DNA from: Dehalococcoidales bacterium
GTDB taxonomy: Bacteria; Chloroflexota; Dehalococcoidia; E44-bin15
Assembly: GCA_030615555.1 (NCBI GenBank)
Contig: JAUWZB010000067.1
Span: 1-5,328, forward strand
Reading direction: 5' to 3'
DNA length: 5,328 nt
Below, one piece after another: positions 4,535 through 5,328 of the stretch. Each line of letters opens with the position of its first letter. Positions within the stretch are counted from its first letter, which is position 1. Under the pieces are notes generated by a model, which saw only the letters and a list, made by a program, of their open reading frames with translations, was not told the origin of the DNA and did no database searches. Both the position numbers and the translations under genes were made by a program.

Positions 4535-5328
4535 CTATTTCTCTCGTTTGCTCTCACTTGCTCTTATCTTCGCCTTTTTCCCTATAGTAAGTCGGAGCTG
4601 CTTAGTCGTAAAGATGCCCTTTACGTATTCTATCGCTTCGGCAGCAACGAAGAGCGACCCTGTGGCACAAATGAGGTCCCTTGGCCCCGCCATCCGCAGA
4701 GCGCCCTCAACCGCCGCGGCCACGCTTTCCGCCATCACCCCCGTCACCCCTTGCCTTTCCAGCTCCTCAAGGAGCAAGGCAGCCGCGAGCGCCCGGGGGT
4801 GACGGGAACGAGTAGCAATAGCCATGCTGGAACGTGAGGCCAGCTCCCCCACGATCCCCGCTATATCTTTATCGGATGACGCCCCTATTATAAGGATTAA
4901 TCTATTAAAGTCAAGATACTCTTCGATGGCCTCCCTCAGCCTCCTTGCCGAGTCGGCGTTATGGGCGCCATCGACCAGGAAAAGCGGCTCATGGCTCAGG
5001 ATCTCCAGCCGCCCCGGCCACCGAACCTGAGCCAGTCCCTGAGCGATGTCCTCAGTCCCGATAGCGAGAGCCTCCAGGGCGACGACGGCGGTGGCGGCAT
5101 TTTCCAGTTGGTGCTCACCAAGGAGGGGAATGGTGAGTTGATAACTCCTTGCCTTCCCCATTACCTCAAAAGATTGCCCTGCTAAGCCTGAAGTCAATTT
5201 TTCCCAGGTGACATCCCGGCCCACCGCGATAAGGCTTGCCCCGTGGTGGCGACAGACCTCTTTTATCACCCCCTCAGCCTCGCTGGGCTGCGGCGCGCTT
5301 ACCACGAGAGCCCCAGGCTTGATGATGC
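4535..5328 (-). CDS. folC: Folylpolyglutamate/dihydrofolate synthase FolC, C-terminal part
   Basis: The last 263 residues of a Mur-ligase-type enzyme that adds glutamate to folates (and in many bacteria makes dihydrofolate from dihydropteroate), using ATP. The gene is cut by the right edge. The reading frame is open from 5326 with IIKPGALVVSAPQ, a typical FolC block, so the GTG at 5305 is not the start. Later blocks are GEHQLENAATAV (70-81 of the fragment), WPGRLEIL (103-110) at the junction to the C-terminal domain, LVDGAHNADSA (117-127), IIGASSDKDI (146-155) and LICATGSLFVAAEA (218-231). The P-loop and most of the central ATPase domain lie outside the window. The tail after residue 240 is rich in lysine and arginine. 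The stop is TAG at 4537-4535. Confidence 0.93.
   Translation of the reverse strand, partial: IIKPGALVVSAPQPSEAEGVIKEVCRHHGASLIAVGRDVTWEKLTSGLAGQSFEVMGKARSYQLTIPLLGEHQLENAATAVVALEALAIGTEDIAQGLAQVRWPGRLEILSHEPLFLVDGAHNADSARRLREAIEEYLDFNRLILIIGASSDKDIAGIVGELASRSSMAIATRSRHPRALAAALLLEELERQGVTGVMAESVAAAVEGALRMAGPRDLICATGSLFVAAEAIEYVKGIFTTKQLRLTIGKKAKIRASESKREK

Overview
The window reads as bacterial DNA of moderately high GC content. Genes have Shine-Dalgarno sequences, promoters look sigma-70-like, intrinsic terminators are present, and the binding protein starts with a bacterial lipoprotein-type signal. The gene families (a Wtp-type oxyanion transporter, FolC, a SWIM protein, a TIGR04076-like protein and a lone cyclic-nucleotide-binding domain) would suit an anaerobic bacterium. 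A Dehalococcoidia-like Chloroflexota is my guess from protein style only.

Layout. Positions 1-328 (+) hold the C-terminal end of a CRP-fold sensor protein. It converges on a three-gene ABC transporter operon on the minus strand, transcribed wtpB (3191-2388), wtpC (2391-1345), wtpA (1331-360). wtpB and wtpC overlap in an ATGA, and wtpA follows 13 bp after wtpC. Together they encode the permease, the ATPase with a C-terminal TOBE/Mop-like region, and the binding lipoprotein for tungstate or molybdate uptake. On the plus strand, 3803-4075 encodes a 90-residue SWIM zinc-finger protein. It converges, 2 bp apart, on a TIGR04076-like protein (4350-4078, minus). The window ends in the C-terminal part of folC (minus, cut by the right edge).

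The most interesting stretch is the non-coding 3192-3802. Two back-to-back sigma-70-type promoters sit at 3659-3720, and their -35 hexamers form a perfect inverted repeat. The leftward promoter would give wtpBCA a leader of about 460 nt. Its first about 235 nt can fold into several hairpins ending in a clear intrinsic terminator. A 9-bp antiterminator pairing is available. The next about 225 nt hold two 54-nt tandem repeats, each with its own Shine-Dalgarno and a tiny ORF. Copies of a TAGTACGAAAAA-type element run through the whole leader, and an inverted copy abuts the wtpB ribosome-binding site. This looks like layered transcriptional and translational control of tungstate/molybdate uptake; I could not match it by eye to a known riboswitch class. 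The rightward promoter would meet a second intrinsic terminator within about 60 nt, before the SWIM gene.
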